Assembly: GCF_000226565.1 (NCBI RefSeq)
Contig: NC_016041.1
Coordinates: 3,286,001-3,350,000 of the forward strand
Direction of reading: 5' to 3'
Source: Glaciecola nitratireducens FR1064
Lineage (GTDB): Bacteria > Pseudomonadota > Gammaproteobacteria > Enterobacterales > Alteromonadaceae
DNA: 64,000 nt
Of this stretch, positions 8,747 to 17,216 are shown one piece after another. The position numbers and the translations under genes are program-made. Position 1 is the first letter of the stretch, and each line of letters opens with the position of its first letter. A model generated the notes under the pieces. The model made no database searches and was not told the DNA's origin. It saw only the letters and a list, made by a program, of their open reading frames with translations.

Positions 8747-9534
8747 TTGCTCACCGTGGTTTTAGCAGCCAATATACTGAAAATACAATTGTCGCCTTTA
8801 AGCACGCGTTAATGCTTGATGTCGATGCTATTGAGCTTGATATTCATCAAGTAGAACATGAGTTTTTAGTTTTTCATGACCCATACGTGAATAAACTGAC
8901 TAATGGAAAAGGTCGTATCTTCGATTTACCGTTAAATCAAGCTCGTCAATTACTAGTGAAAGGTGAAGATCAAATACCGACTTTAAATGAAGTTGCTGAG
9001 TTAATAGGAGATCGAGTCATCTTGAATATTGAAGTCAAATCGCTTTTATGTGTTCAGGAGTTTGTTGTCTATGTTAAGAAGCTCATTGCTGAGCACAACT
9101 GCAAAGTGGTAATTTCATCCTTTGACCATCCGGTATTAATGGCCATAAAAATGAGCTTCAGCGACTTCATAGAAGCAGAGTTGTTGTCGGAAGAGCCCTC
9201 AGCCGGTAAGGAGCCTTCAGCAGGTGAGGAGCCATCAGCGGACAAAAAGCCTTTAGCTTACCCAGTAGAGTTCGGTGCATTGATTGCGCATGCACCTTTT
9301 GATCACGCCAAATATGCAGGAACACTAGGTGTGGCAATCGCGGCAACGGATTGGAATACAGTAAATGCAGACTTTGTTGAAGATGCTCACGCGCGCGGCA
9401 AAAAGGTATGGTGTTATACAGTAAACCATGAGGAAACCTTGGTAGACCTAATAGCCATGGGTGTCGATGGCATATTCACAGACCGTCCAGACTGGGCCAG
9501 GCAATTCATTAGCCAAAGAAACGCTAACACGTAA
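8737..9534 (+). CDS. Glycerophosphodiester phosphodiesterase (GDPD)
   Basis: A TIM-barrel phosphodiesterase of 265 residues that hydrolyses glycerophosphodiesters to glycerol 3-phosphate and an alcohol. The N-terminus VIAHRGFSSQYTENTIVAF carries the catalytic His-Arg and Glu; DAIELDIH gives the metal-binding Glu and Asp; VFHDP the second catalytic His; and the C-terminus has WCYTVN and GVDGIFTDRP. No signal peptide, so it is cytosolic (UgpQ-like). Between barrel elements there is an unusual run of three EPSAxx repeats at residues 153-170 from an 18-bp tandem repeat. It overlaps the transporter gene upstream by ten bases. Confidence 0.9.
   Translation: MLVIAHRGFSSQYTENTIVAFKHALMLDVDAIELDIHQVEHEFLVFHDPYVNKLTNGKGRIFDLPLNQARQLLVKGEDQIPTLNEVAELIGDRVILNIEVKSLLCVQEFVVYVKKLIAEHNCKVVISSFDHPVLMAIKMSFSDFIEAELLSEEPSAGKEPSAGEEPSADKKPLAYPVEFGALIAHAPFDHAKYAGTLGVAIAATDWNTVNADFVEDAHARGKKVWCYTVNHEETLVDLIAMGVDGIFTDRPDWARQFISQRNANT
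9193..9246 (+). repeat. Three tandem 18-bp repeats inside the GDPD gene
   Basis: Three in-frame 18-base units beginning GAGCC[CTA]TCAGC at 9193, 9211 and 9229, with a degenerate fourth start at 9247. They encode EPSAGK, EPSAGE and EPSADK. Third-position differences show the units are not recent identical copies. The segment is probably a flexible loop in the barrel. Confidence 0.85.
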
Positions 9535-9561
9535 ACTACCGCGGTTGCCAATTAACAGACT

Positions 9562-10602
9562 TTATTCTTGTTCGCATTCATTAGCTGCCAGCGCAGGCAC
9601 GAGTGAAACACTCGGGTCCCAAATTCTATCCCAAATCCGGCCGATTTGACTGAGGTCTGGCCGCTGACTCACCTTTTCAAAATCGCCAACTTGTATGCCT
9701 GACTCAGTCCACTCGCCTACAGCGAAGTTGAACACGTAACTGCATTCCACACCCATACGCAAATCAGACAGCACGATCCTTTCTTCTTTTTGGCGCACTG
9801 AGTAAAAGCCTTTGGTAAACCATTGCAGTCGCTCAATACCCCATTCACTTTGGATTTCATTGAGGAGTTCGGGGTAAGTGCCATATGCATTTAAGCTGAC
9901 GTTTTGCGGAGAATCAAAAACAGAGGCGTATCCCTCATAGTAGCGACCATCAGACATTACAACAACTCGCCAAAGTAAGGTGCTCAGTGGTGCGGGCGTG
10001 CTAATGTAAACGTCCGTTTGTATATTTCTGTTGCTTAAAGCGACTTCAACTTTTTGATCAATCGCGACCTTAGCAATCAAAGACCAACAAATATATGCGC
10101 TGCTCAACGCTAAACCATACAGGTTCATGCGACGGGCTGTCGTTAACTTGACCTTAGGAAATAGTGCGAAGACTAAGCCCAGCAATAGAGGCAAAGTGTA
10201 CATAGGGTCAATAATAAATAGATTGGACGCGCCAAAGGGGTATTCGGTGAGCGGCCACATTAATTGTGTTCCGTAAACGGTGAAGCTATCTAATATTGCG
10301 TGAGTGGATAAAGTTAAAAATACAAGCCAAAACCACTGCTTTGCATACTGGCGAGTGCCTGTATGTAGTTTTAAAATAAGCCAAGTGATAATCGGGCTAG
10401 CAAGAAGATGAACGAAAAGGGAGTGGCTGAAACCACGGTGGTAAGTAAATGCTTCGACTTCACCTACATAAGGAAGGAATACATCTAAATCGGGCAAGGT
10501 TCCTAAAACTGCGCCCCAAACAAGCGCCTTACGTCCAACTTTATTTCCCAATACAGCGTAACCAACCGCCCCGCCAAGGGCGATTTGTGTTAAAGAATCC
10601 AT
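9562..10602 (-). CDS. YdjM-like membrane-bound metal-dependent hydrolase family protein
   Basis: A 346-residue protein of the DUF457/YdjM family. The N-terminal half has several membrane segments and conserved His/Asp residues: MDSLTQIALGGAVGYA, GAVLGTLPDLDVF, YHRGFSHSLFVH and STHAILDSFTVYGTQ. These HxxxH and PDxD motifs are family marks for a possible metal site. The C-terminal half is soluble and less conserved. The reaction is not known; E. coli YdjM is LexA-regulated, but no LexA box was recognised here. It is convergent with the GDPD gene with a 27-base gap. Confidence 0.8.
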   Translation of the reverse strand: MDSLTQIALGGAVGYAVLGNKVGRKALVWGAVLGTLPDLDVFLPYVGEVEAFTYHRGFSHSLFVHLLASPIITWLILKLHTGTRQYAKQWFWLVFLTLSTHAILDSFTVYGTQLMWPLTEYPFGASNLFIIDPMYTLPLLLGLVFALFPKVKLTTARRMNLYGLALSSAYICWSLIAKVAIDQKVEVALSNRNIQTDVYISTPAPLSTLLWRVVVMSDGRYYEGYASVFDSPQNVSLNAYGTYPELLNEIQSEWGIERLQWFTKGFYSVRQKEERIVLSDLRMGVECSYVFNFAVGEWTESGIQVGDFEKVSQRPDLSQIGRIWDRIWDPSVSLVPALAANECEQE

Positions 10603-10700
10603 ATTTACTTATTGTAGTTTTGAAACGGTGGTTGATATTAGAACGAGTGCTTTTTAAAGCCAACAGCTTCTAGCTTAAAAGCACCATCAAAGAGTGTGCA

Positions 10701-11186
10701 TTACTTTACGGAGCCACATTCATCGTCACAGGTTTTACAACTGTTGCAAAGTCGCATGTTAGTAACATGAGCTGCGATAATCAAAAAGGCGCCAATGGCG
10801 ATAGTGAATGGTTCATATTGATGACCAAATATGTCTTTATTCCAGTATATTAAGCCACCCAGGGCTAGAGAATAAATCGGATAAAGTTGACGATGATACT
10901 TATGGAACCCAACAAATAAAGCGGCAAAGCCGACGAGAATTGAAAATGTCAGTATCATTCTTTCAAACCAAACTTCAGCGAAAACGCTGCTAGCCACTAA
11001 TGGGGCAATAGGCAGTAATACAGGCAGAAGCAAACAGTGCACTGCACAAGCACTGGACACCCAGATACCAATGCGGTCTAAAACGACATTTTTCGTTTTA
11101 GGCACAACAGTAGCTTGAGAGACGCTGCTTGCGCTACTCTCTGCTTCTAGTATCTCTGGTTTAAGTTCAGCTACTCTGCTGTTCAT
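10701..11186 (-). CDS. MerC-domain membrane protein with Cys-rich tail
   Basis: A 161-residue inner-membrane protein with about four hydrophobic segments. The first membrane segment carries CAVHC, the CxxHC-like metal site typical of MerC proteins, and the C-terminus has CNSCKTCDDEC, a second probable metal site. MerC proteins move mercuric ion, but no mer operon is here. The promoter overlaps a sequence matching the Zur (zinc uptake regulator) operator, so a zinc-related role is more likely. The first 40 residues are Ser/Glu rich and soluble. It appears to be a single-gene transcript. Confidence 0.75.
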   Translation of the reverse strand: MNSRVAELKPEILEAESSASSVSQATVVPKTKNVVLDRIGIWVSSACAVHCLLLPVLLPIAPLVASSVFAEVWFERMILTFSILVGFAALFVGFHKYHRQLYPIYSLALGGLIYWNKDIFGHQYEPFTIAIGAFLIIAAHVTNMRLCNSCKTCDDECGSVK

Positions 11187-11232
11187 ATGCTCTTCTCAAA
11201 AGACGGATTCAATCAATACGGATTACGTTATC

Positions 11233-11266
11233 GTTATAATATAACATCTAATTTGAGAACTGTAAA
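11233..11266 (-). promoter_or_regulatory. Promoter with overlapping probable Zur box
   Basis: On the minus strand: -35 TTTACA (11261-11266), 17-base spacer, -10 TATATT (11238-11243) with an upstream TG extension. The -10 lies within GTTATATTATAAC (11233-11245), a perfect 6-1-6 palindrome matching the core of gammaproteobacterial Zur operators as I know it. Overlap with the -10 fits zinc-dependent repression. The palindrome ends 46 bases before the MerC-like start codon. Confidence 0.65.
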
Positions 11267-11316
11267 AGTTTTAAAACAATACGAGTGTATTTATTCAAAA
11301 AGTATATTCGGGACGT

Positions 11317-12231
11317 TTATTCAGGAGCTATGTCAGTAGTCGTCTGTATCGATCTATTCGCAAGCCTTGGCTGCTCGAAGCTATCGGAAATATCCTCGCC
11401 CCCAAGAGACAGGAACTCACTTACCGTAATGAGTTCGACGTCATCTGGTAAGTTTGCTAACTTTTTCTTCAAGAACGCGATACTTATTTCATAGGGGTGA
11501 GCAATGCCAATAACTGCGCCGTTGCGCCTTGCCTTGCGAACAAGTTGCTCAAACTGTTTTTCAAGAAACGCTTCATTCGCATAGTGATCAAGAAAGACAT
11601 GACGCTGAGCCGTGGCTACGCCATGTTGCTGAGCAATCTGATGCGCTTTGGTAAATTTCGTCGTACGACTGTCTATGAAATATAGCTTATTGTTGTTAAG
11701 CACATCCATCACTGCATTCATCTGCAGCGTAATTTGCGTAAGTTTACTGCCCATATGATTATTCACGCCAATGGCATGTGGCACAGACTCTAGAGCTAAC
11801 AATAAAGCCCTTTCTACTTCGTTAGGATACATACTAGCTAATAAGGCGCCATCGCCCAAGGCTTCACCGTGCAGAGACTCCATGGGCATATGTAACATAA
11901 CCTCGCGCCCTTGATGATAAGAGTAAGTTGAAAACTGCGTTGAAAAAGAAGTATGGGGGAGTATTGAAAAGGTGACTTTTTCAGGCAATGCGAATGCTGC
12001 GGCATCGGCTCGTTTATTCCCGATATCGTCAATAATGATGGCAATCTGAGCCTTTTTTTGCTTAAAGCTTGGGTATTGTTTAACTTGTTGAGCGCGCTCC
12101 AAATTTGCTTTCGCCGATTTTGTGAGCGCTATGCTGCTTTTTTCACTGCCACTTTTAGGCAGTTGCTGAGCAGCATCCACAAGTAAACTGACACACATCA
12201 ATAGCATGACTATGGTTATTTTTTTTAGCAC
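11317..12231 (-). CDS. YibQ-type divergent polysaccharide deacetylase
   Basis: A 304-residue exported protein with an N-terminal signal (MLKKITIVMLLMCVSLLVDA). The domain from about residue 60 has the DUF610/YibQ pattern: IAIIIDDIGNK, FSILPHT, REVMLHMPME, IGVNNHMGSKLT, FIDSRT and HPYEISI. These map on the NodB-like deacetylase fold, but the substrate and activity of YibQ proteins are not settled. In many gammaproteobacteria yibQ is near envC, which is not here. The last 30 residues are polar and poorly conserved. Confidence 0.85.
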   Translation of the reverse strand: MLKKITIVMLLMCVSLLVDAAQQLPKSGSEKSSIALTKSAKANLERAQQVKQYPSFKQKKAQIAIIIDDIGNKRADAAAFALPEKVTFSILPHTSFSTQFSTYSYHQGREVMLHMPMESLHGEALGDGALLASMYPNEVERALLLALESVPHAIGVNNHMGSKLTQITLQMNAVMDVLNNNKLYFIDSRTTKFTKAHQIAQQHGVATAQRHVFLDHYANEAFLEKQFEQLVRKARRNGAVIGIAHPYEISIAFLKKKLANLPDDVELITVSEFLSLGGEDISDSFEQPRLANRSIQTTTDIAPE

Positions 12232-12598
12232 ACTTTTTCTTCACTTTTCATTACCAACAACGTATTTGGTAATATAAGTTGATTGTTTTTATTATTAGTC
12301 AATTAGAGGATATCAATGCTTTGCAATAAATGCACCCAAAATGAAGGCAAAAGATTGATTTATTGAAAAAACATGAATTTAACGTTAAACACTAGCAGAG
12401 GCACTGTGACAACCGGGGCTTAGCATTTCCCTGTTAATCAAATTAATTTCGCGTGTACGCAATATAATTAGTGAAAAGGTTTAGCTGAAAAAAAATCGCC
12501 AACAAATTGGCGATTTCAACTTACAACAACATAACTAAAGGAGAATGCTGATATAACCGGATTTATAAGAGTAGCTACCTGTCCTTCAGCTAAGAGTT
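12232..12598. other. Intergenic region, no gene recognised
   Basis: A 367-base AT-rich gap upstream of the yibQ-like gene and downstream of the HupE/UreJ gene. It holds the terminator at 12493-12516 and presumably the yibQ-like promoter. No ORF with a convincing start was found. Confidence 0.6.
12493..12516 (-). terminator. Rho-independent terminator of the HupE/UreJ gene
   Basis: A perfect 10-bp stem AAATCGCCAA (12493-12502) with TTGGCGATTT (12507-12516), loop CAAA, followed on the minus strand by a run of T. It lies 83 bases past the HupE/UreJ gene stop and closes the DUF4331-TPR-HupE cluster. Confidence 0.85.
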
Positions 12599-13726
12599 CT
12601 ACCAGCGCTCGAGGATCCAATATATAGCAACCACACCTATCAGTAGAGAAAGTAATTGCATGCCATAGCGCCTGTAGAAATTGCTTTCTCTTAGCAGTAA
12701 TAAAATAGGCAGGAAAATCACCAACAAACCTATCTGTCCTAGTTCAACTCCTAGGTTAAAACCTAAGACGCTGAGCAATTGATGCTCCTCGGTGAAACCA
12801 AATTCGGACAAGGCCCCCGCAAAACCCATACCGTGAATAAGACCAAACACGAAAGTAATTAAGCTTAAGTTTTTAACCATCGGAAATAAGTTATTAATAA
12901 CATTAAACAATATTGACGCAGCAATGACGACTTCAATCCAAGATCCCATAACGGGAATAATGCCAAGAGCAGTACCTGATAATGTAATTGAATGTGCGAT
13001 CGTAAATGAGGTAACGATGAGCAGCGTCTTTTTAATAATGACTTTTTTAGACTCTACACTACGCCATTCACCTAAGTGTCGATAAAAACAGAGGGTTAAT
13101 AGTAAGGTAAATAAGAAAAGAATATGATCAAGACCAATGAGAATATGGAAAATTCCTTGATAGATAAATGCCCAAAATGTCGACCACGATGAGCTGCTGT
13201 TGAGCTCGACGTTTATTGAGTTTCGACTATTTTCGTTATCAATAATGAATACATGTTCTTCTGATGCAACAAGCAAACTAACGATAGCTTTATGATTTGC
13301 GGCGGCTTCGAATAGCAGTGAATACTCAAAGCTCAGCTGCCCTTTACCAGCGCATTTTGAGGAAGAATACAAAGGCGAAGAGAAAGACATCACCAGATAG
13401 GTAACTGCATTAAGCTCCTGCAGCTCAAGCTGATTATTCAATTTAAGTATGCACTGCTGAGTGCCGGTGTAGAAACGTAATCCATTGGTAACATAGTTTT
13501 GAAGGGCGTCTCCGCTTGCTTCAATTTCGCCCCATGTGAGCTCACCATTGGCATTTGCGTCCAGCGTAACAACTTCTTTTAAATCCAAAATATCTAGTTT
13601 TAATTGACCATCAAGACTGCCATCATCGCGCAACTCAGCAGAGATAAAAGTGGTACTGAGTTCATGAGCCAGTGAGCTGCAGGTAAACAATGCAACCAAT
13701 AATAAAACAACGCAGCGTTGATTCAT
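12599..13726 (-). CDS. HupE/UreJ-family membrane protein with EF-hand-like motif
   Basis: A 375-residue protein with a signal peptide (MNQRCVVLLLVALFTCSSLA), a periplasmic N-terminal domain to about residue 185, then six or so membrane segments. The membrane part carries the HupE/UreJ mark GIFHILIGLDHILF and the second motif FGLIHGMGFA; HupE/UreJ proteins are linked to nickel or cobalt uptake. The N-terminal domain contains an EF-hand-like calcium loop, DANANGELTWGE. Its start overlaps the TPR gene stop as ATGA, and GGAG lies eight bases upstream, so the two are translationally coupled. Substrate unknown. Confidence 0.8.
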   Translation of the reverse strand: MNQRCVVLLLVALFTCSSLAHELSTTFISAELRDDGSLDGQLKLDILDLKEVVTLDANANGELTWGEIEASGDALQNYVTNGLRFYTGTQQCILKLNNQLELQELNAVTYLVMSFSSPLYSSSKCAGKGQLSFEYSLLFEAAANHKAIVSLLVASEEHVFIIDNENSRNSINVELNSSSSWSTFWAFIYQGIFHILIGLDHILFLFTLLLTLCFYRHLGEWRSVESKKVIIKKTLLIVTSFTIAHSITLSGTALGIIPVMGSWIEVVIAASILFNVINNLFPMVKNLSLITFVFGLIHGMGFAGALSEFGFTEEHQLLSVLGFNLGVELGQIGLLVIFLPILLLLRESNFYRRYGMQLLSLLIGVVAIYWILERW

Positions 13727-14790
13727 TGAGTGTTCTCCTTAAGTTTGTTCTCTGAGGAGAAATCTAGTGCTGCAAGCTCAGTCATTTCTAACAAGCGTTT
13801 GTCGTCTAGCAGCTTTGCTTGCTGCCAATTAATCAGCGCCCAAGCGTTTGCTTTTTGATAGTCACGTTCAATGAAATAGTAATAAAGCGCGATATCAAAA
13901 GCATGCTCTTTATCATCCCTAGACTCTCTTAACTCTGCGCGTGAACGCACCTTTTTCAACCATACATTGTCCGAGAGCGCTGAGGATTGTTCTGCTATCG
14001 CGAGTCTTAAAATAAGCGCGTCATCTTGATTACTTGAATTATTAACAACATCTCCGAGACGTCTAATCACTTTATCTGGCTTACCTAACTCTAACTGGAT
14101 GTCTGCCCACAAAACCCAGAAGCTAACCGGCACTTTTTGCTCTAAATAAGGGGATAATATTTTTTCAGCGCGCAGTAACTCGCCATTCTCTTTAGCCAGA
14201 CTCGCATAGGTTTCTGAAGACCAGATTGCCACGCGATTGTCATCAGAAGACCGGTTTTTTAAAATGACGGAGAGCTGCTGGAGGCTCAATGATAGGTCGC
14301 CATTTTGCGCTTTCGCATTTATTGCACATGTTGCCACAACCGATTGCTGCGCAATGGTAATAAGACGCAAACAAGTTTTTTCGGCAAATTCATGCTCACC
14401 TAGAACAGAATGCATATTGGCCAACAATAAAATCGCGTTCGCGTTTTTAGGCTGCATTTTAAGCAAACTGCCGAGCAACTCTTTACTCTCTTCGAAAAGG
14501 TGGTAATGCTGTTTAATAACAGCATCGTAATACAATCTATCTGCTGCTGACACATCTTGCACTGAAGCCTGCCTTAGCAAACTCGCTGCTAATGGGTAGT
14601 TTACGCTATTACCAGGATAGGGAGCGTCGCTAAGCAACTTTTTTATTTGCTCACTTACACTTAGATTTGATGCTTGTGTTGGCCATTTTGCCACTATGAC
14701 GGATGATGACTTTGGCACATAAGGTTCCGACGCGAGGGACACATTAGAGTGAATGAACAAAATTAAAGAAATTACAAACAAGCGTTTCAC
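13723..14790 (-). CDS. Exported TPR-repeat protein
   Basis: About 355 residues with a signal sequence (KRLFVISLILFIHSNVSLAS) and helical repeats of TPR type, clearest around NAILLLANMHSVLGEHEFAEKTC and FWVLWADIQLELGKPDKVIRRLG. It is likely a periplasmic scaffold. A GTG twelve bases further upstream overlaps the Shine-Dalgarno sequence AGGAG, so the GTG at 14790 with that AGGAG eleven bases away is preferred. It overlaps the HupE/UreJ gene by four bases and follows the lipoprotein gene after a short gap that holds a probable terminator. No enzyme domain seen. Confidence 0.75.
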   Translation of the reverse strand: MKRLFVISLILFIHSNVSLASEPYVPKSSSVIVAKWPTQASNLSVSEQIKKLLSDAPYPGNSVNYPLAASLLRQASVQDVSAADRLYYDAVIKQHYHLFEESKELLGSLLKMQPKNANAILLLANMHSVLGEHEFAEKTCLRLITIAQQSVVATCAINAKAQNGDLSLSLQQLSVILKNRSSDDNRVAIWSSETYASLAKENGELLRAEKILSPYLEQKVPVSFWVLWADIQLELGKPDKVIRRLGDVVNNSSNQDDALILRLAIAEQSSALSDNVWLKKVRSRAELRESRDDKEHAFDIALYYYFIERDYQKANAWALINWQQAKLLDDKRLLEMTELAALDFSSENKLKENTQ

Positions 14791-14836
14791 AAGAAAAACC
14801 ACTCCTAGTCATGAGTCAGATAAATATAATTAATTG

Positions 14837-14858
14837 AAAAAAATGCCGTCCTTGGCAT
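14837..14858 (-). terminator. Terminator inside the DUF4331 cluster
   Basis: On the minus strand ATGCC, loop AAGGAC, GGCAT, then a run of T (stem arms 14854-14858 and 14843-14847, T-run from 14843 down to 14837). It lies ten bases after the lipoprotein stop and before the TPR gene, so it may end most DUF4331-lipoprotein transcripts and let only part continue. Confidence 0.55.
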
Positions 14859-14867
14859 AAAACTAAC

Positions 14868-15389
14868 TTAGTTGTTGTCTATCAAATCCTGATAGTCACT
14901 TTGGTCATTTGAGTCTTGCGTAAACACTCTACCATTCAGTAAAAGTGGTGCATCAGTGCTTGGTGCAGCAAACGCAAGACGGCTATAACTCAAAAATGAT
15001 AACTGCAAAGCCTCAATTGTAATATTTACGCTTGCTGATGCCTCTAGCCCTTCAGCATCTCTAACTACATAGCTGAACATATCCGAGCCCGTTACTTCAT
15101 CAAACGGTTGATATGTATATTCACCCATATCGCCGAGGACAATGCTGCCTAGCTGAGGTTCAGATGTTAGCTCATAAGTGAGTGCTTGCCCTTCAGGATC
15201 TGTACCTGACAGTTGCTCAGTTATTGGCACTTCAGTCTGCGTAATCAAATTGACTGAAGCTGCCGTTGGTGCTTGATTAACTGGAACAACTTCTTCTTTA
15301 TCATTATCTGAATCGAAACAAGCAGACAAACTAACTACGCCTGCTAAAACGATCGCGGCTTTCACCGCAGATTTTTTAATTTTCATCAT
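14868..15389 (-). CDS. Lipoprotein with cadherin/Ig-like repeat
   Basis: A 173-residue lipoprotein. The signal ends in the lipobox LSAC, with acylated Cys at about residue 24 followed by FDSDND, and Asp after the Cys plus one is absent, so outer membrane sorting is plausible. Residues 40-127 form one Ig-like domain of the cadherin-like kind (NQAPTAASVNL, GTDPEGQALTYEL, GEYTYQP, DMFSYVVRDAEG). AAGGAGAAC precedes the ATG. It is 17 bases after the DUF4331 gene, so they are co-transcribed. Function unknown; probably a surface binding partner of the DUF4331 protein. Confidence 0.8.
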   Translation of the reverse strand: MMKIKKSAVKAAIVLAGVVSLSACFDSDNDKEEVVPVNQAPTAASVNLITQTEVPITEQLSGTDPEGQALTYELTSEPQLGSIVLGDMGEYTYQPFDEVTGSDMFSYVVRDAEGLEASASVNITIEALQLSFLSYSRLAFAAPSTDAPLLLNGRVFTQDSNDQSDYQDLIDNN

Positions 15390-15406
15390 GTTCTCCTTAA
15401 CCGTTA

Positions 15407-16993
15407 TTACTTAGAACCCGCAATCGGAGTCGCTAGATATGGGAAAGTAGTCATCATCATACTAGCGTTACTAGGCGCACCGTCAGTAAATGGAACGGTT
15501 CCAACACTCGCATCATCTGGTTCACACAAGCCTAAGTTTGTTGGCTCACCAGCAACCGGGATCGGATGACACAGCGCGCCCATAACGACACGTAAAGCGA
15601 TATCAACAACATCATCACCAGGACGACGACCATTCGGGAAACCAGCAAGATCGTCACCCGCCACACCAAATGGGCTCTGCTCTGCTGCCGGCTTTGCAGG
15701 AATACCAGTATTCAAACGTAACATTTCTGATGGCGTAACGGTCTGTAATTGGTTAACACCTTCAAACCCAGTTAAGAATGCTGTTACTAAATCAACACGT
15801 GGAAAGTTAGTTGGAGCCAATGTTTCAATGCTCGTTCCTAAAGTAGTATTCACCGCGTCCTTGAACAAAATATTCAAAAGCTCTGGTAATGAGGGATGCG
15901 TAACATAGTCAGCAAACTGACCATCATTTTTTGGGTGAGATGAAGAGAATTTATCCTTATCTTTGATACCGATGACTAGTTCATTCACTAACGGCGAACC
16001 CAGTCTTGATACTTGTGTTAAAGCACCACCATTCACTTCGGTTTTATCAAACGTAGGATTCGGATTAAGGATCCTTGTTTGCGGCAAACTTGCCGTAGTC
16101 CAAGCACCTATCGTGCCGTTACCACTTCCAGTCACACAACTTTTTGGTACTTCAATTGCGATACTCGTGACGTTTTTATCGATTAAATCATCGTTTGCTG
16201 AATCTTGGGTAATACCACCTGGAAAACCATTACCGTCACCGCTGCCAGGCATGCTATCGCCTTCAACAGGAACGTAGTTCACCAAGTCGAATGTTTCACC
16301 TAAATTAACCACAAATGGGTCTTTACGCTGACCAACAAAGACTCGTGCCGCCGCTTCACAACCAGGTATTTGCACGTTGTATACAAAAGTGTCGGCATAA
16401 GCGCTATAGCCAGCCTCATTTGTAAACGTTTTGTTTCCGATATAATCCAACGGTTTTTTAAATTCCGCATTACCTGAGGCCGTTATCGCTGTTTGTGTGC
16501 CAGTGCTCATAGCACCTTCAATCAGGGTTAAATTGTAGGTTTCAGCAAAATTGGCATTTGCTTGGCTTTCTGCGCTTATGCCGCCAACATTGATAAGGGG
16601 TACTGCAACTGTTCTTTGATTGCCTTCTGGTCCAACAGTTAAGGCTACGCCTTGGTTATTGTTTGGTAATGATTTGGTAAAATTAAAAGCAAAAGTAAGG
16701 TCTTCTGTTGCATCACCATCGTTGTCGATGTGAATGCTGTATGTTGCTTCAGGATCCATTGCAAAATAATTTGGACCGCCATATGCATCTTGAAGAGGAA
16801 TATAGTTGGCAATCATCGTCACAAAATCGCCACGCCCTTCTTCGTAACTATTAAAGATATAAAAATCAGTGGAATCTAGCGTTGGTAATCGCGTGATGTT
16901 TGGAGCTTCACGGTGGCTTGATGCATCTGCAATTCCGGCTGCCATTAATGCAGTTATAGCAATTGCTACCTTAGAAATTCGGTTGTTTATCAT
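15407..16993 (-). CDS. DUF4331 family exported protein
   Basis: A 528-residue exported protein with a signal peptide cut near ADA-SSHREAP. The mature start SSHREAPNITRLPTLDSTDFYIFNSYE is the hallmark of the DUF4331 family, and DFVTMIANYIPLQDAYGGPNYFAMDPEATYSIHIDNDGD follows as expected. There are several Cys, including CEAAARVFVGQRKDPF. The family has no proven biochemical role. AAGGA sits seven bases before the ATG. The promoter upstream is shared with the ECF sigma operon, so this gene is very likely a direct target of that sigma factor. It heads a cluster with a lipoprotein, a TPR protein and a HupE/UreJ protein. Confidence 0.88.
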   Translation of the reverse strand: MINNRISKVAIAITALMAAGIADASSHREAPNITRLPTLDSTDFYIFNSYEEGRGDFVTMIANYIPLQDAYGGPNYFAMDPEATYSIHIDNDGDATEDLTFAFNFTKSLPNNNQGVALTVGPEGNQRTVAVPLINVGGISAESQANANFAETYNLTLIEGAMSTGTQTAITASGNAEFKKPLDYIGNKTFTNEAGYSAYADTFVYNVQIPGCEAAARVFVGQRKDPFVVNLGETFDLVNYVPVEGDSMPGSGDGNGFPGGITQDSANDDLIDKNVTSIAIEVPKSCVTGSGNGTIGAWTTASLPQTRILNPNPTFDKTEVNGGALTQVSRLGSPLVNELVIGIKDKDKFSSSHPKNDGQFADYVTHPSLPELLNILFKDAVNTTLGTSIETLAPTNFPRVDLVTAFLTGFEGVNQLQTVTPSEMLRLNTGIPAKPAAEQSPFGVAGDDLAGFPNGRRPGDDVVDIALRVVMGALCHPIPVAGEPTNLGLCEPDDASVGTVPFTDGAPSNASMMMTTFPYLATPIAGSK

Positions 16994-17031
16994 TATACTT
17001 TCCTTTATTTGGATGAATTTAACACTCGGGA

Positions 17032-17068
17032 AGCCAAACGCGTGGGTGAATGTATTGGATGCAAAAAA
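17032..17068 (-). promoter_or_regulatory. ECF sigma promoter of the DUF4331 operon
   Basis: Minus strand: T-run, GCATCCA (17056-17062), 15 bases, CGTTTGGCT (17032-17040). The same two blocks with the same 15-base spacing lie before the ECF sigma gene at 18512-18548. They start about 40 bases before the DUF4331 ATG, a good distance for a promoter. Confidence 0.85.
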
Positions 17069-17166
17069 AATATATTTTTATAAATTAATTTTGAAAGAGC
17101 TGTTTTGAGGAGGGGGCACCGCGTTTTTGAAAAATTTAAAAAGTTAATAAGGCATGTATTAGTGGA

Positions 17167-17195
17167 GTTGGAGCAACATACTTCGTTGCTCCAAC
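17167..17195. terminator. Strong hairpin after the anti-sigma gene
   Basis: A perfect 11-bp stem GTTGGAGCAAC (17167-17177) with GTTGCTCCAAC (17185-17195) and a 7-base loop. It lies 22 bases past the anti-sigma stop. No T-run follows on either strand, so it may act as a transcript end or a stabilising structure. Confidence 0.55.
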
Positions 17196-17216
17196 CTTAG
17201 ACTTCGCTTTTATGAT

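Noticed and set aside
9193-9246. The 18-bp repeat considered as part of a CRISPR or mobile repeat
   Set aside because: Units are directly adjacent without spacers, are in frame and lie within an enzyme gene.
10701-11186. MerC-like gene considered as part of a mercury resistance operon
   Set aside because: No merR, merT, merP or merA nearby, and the promoter carries a Zur-like site.
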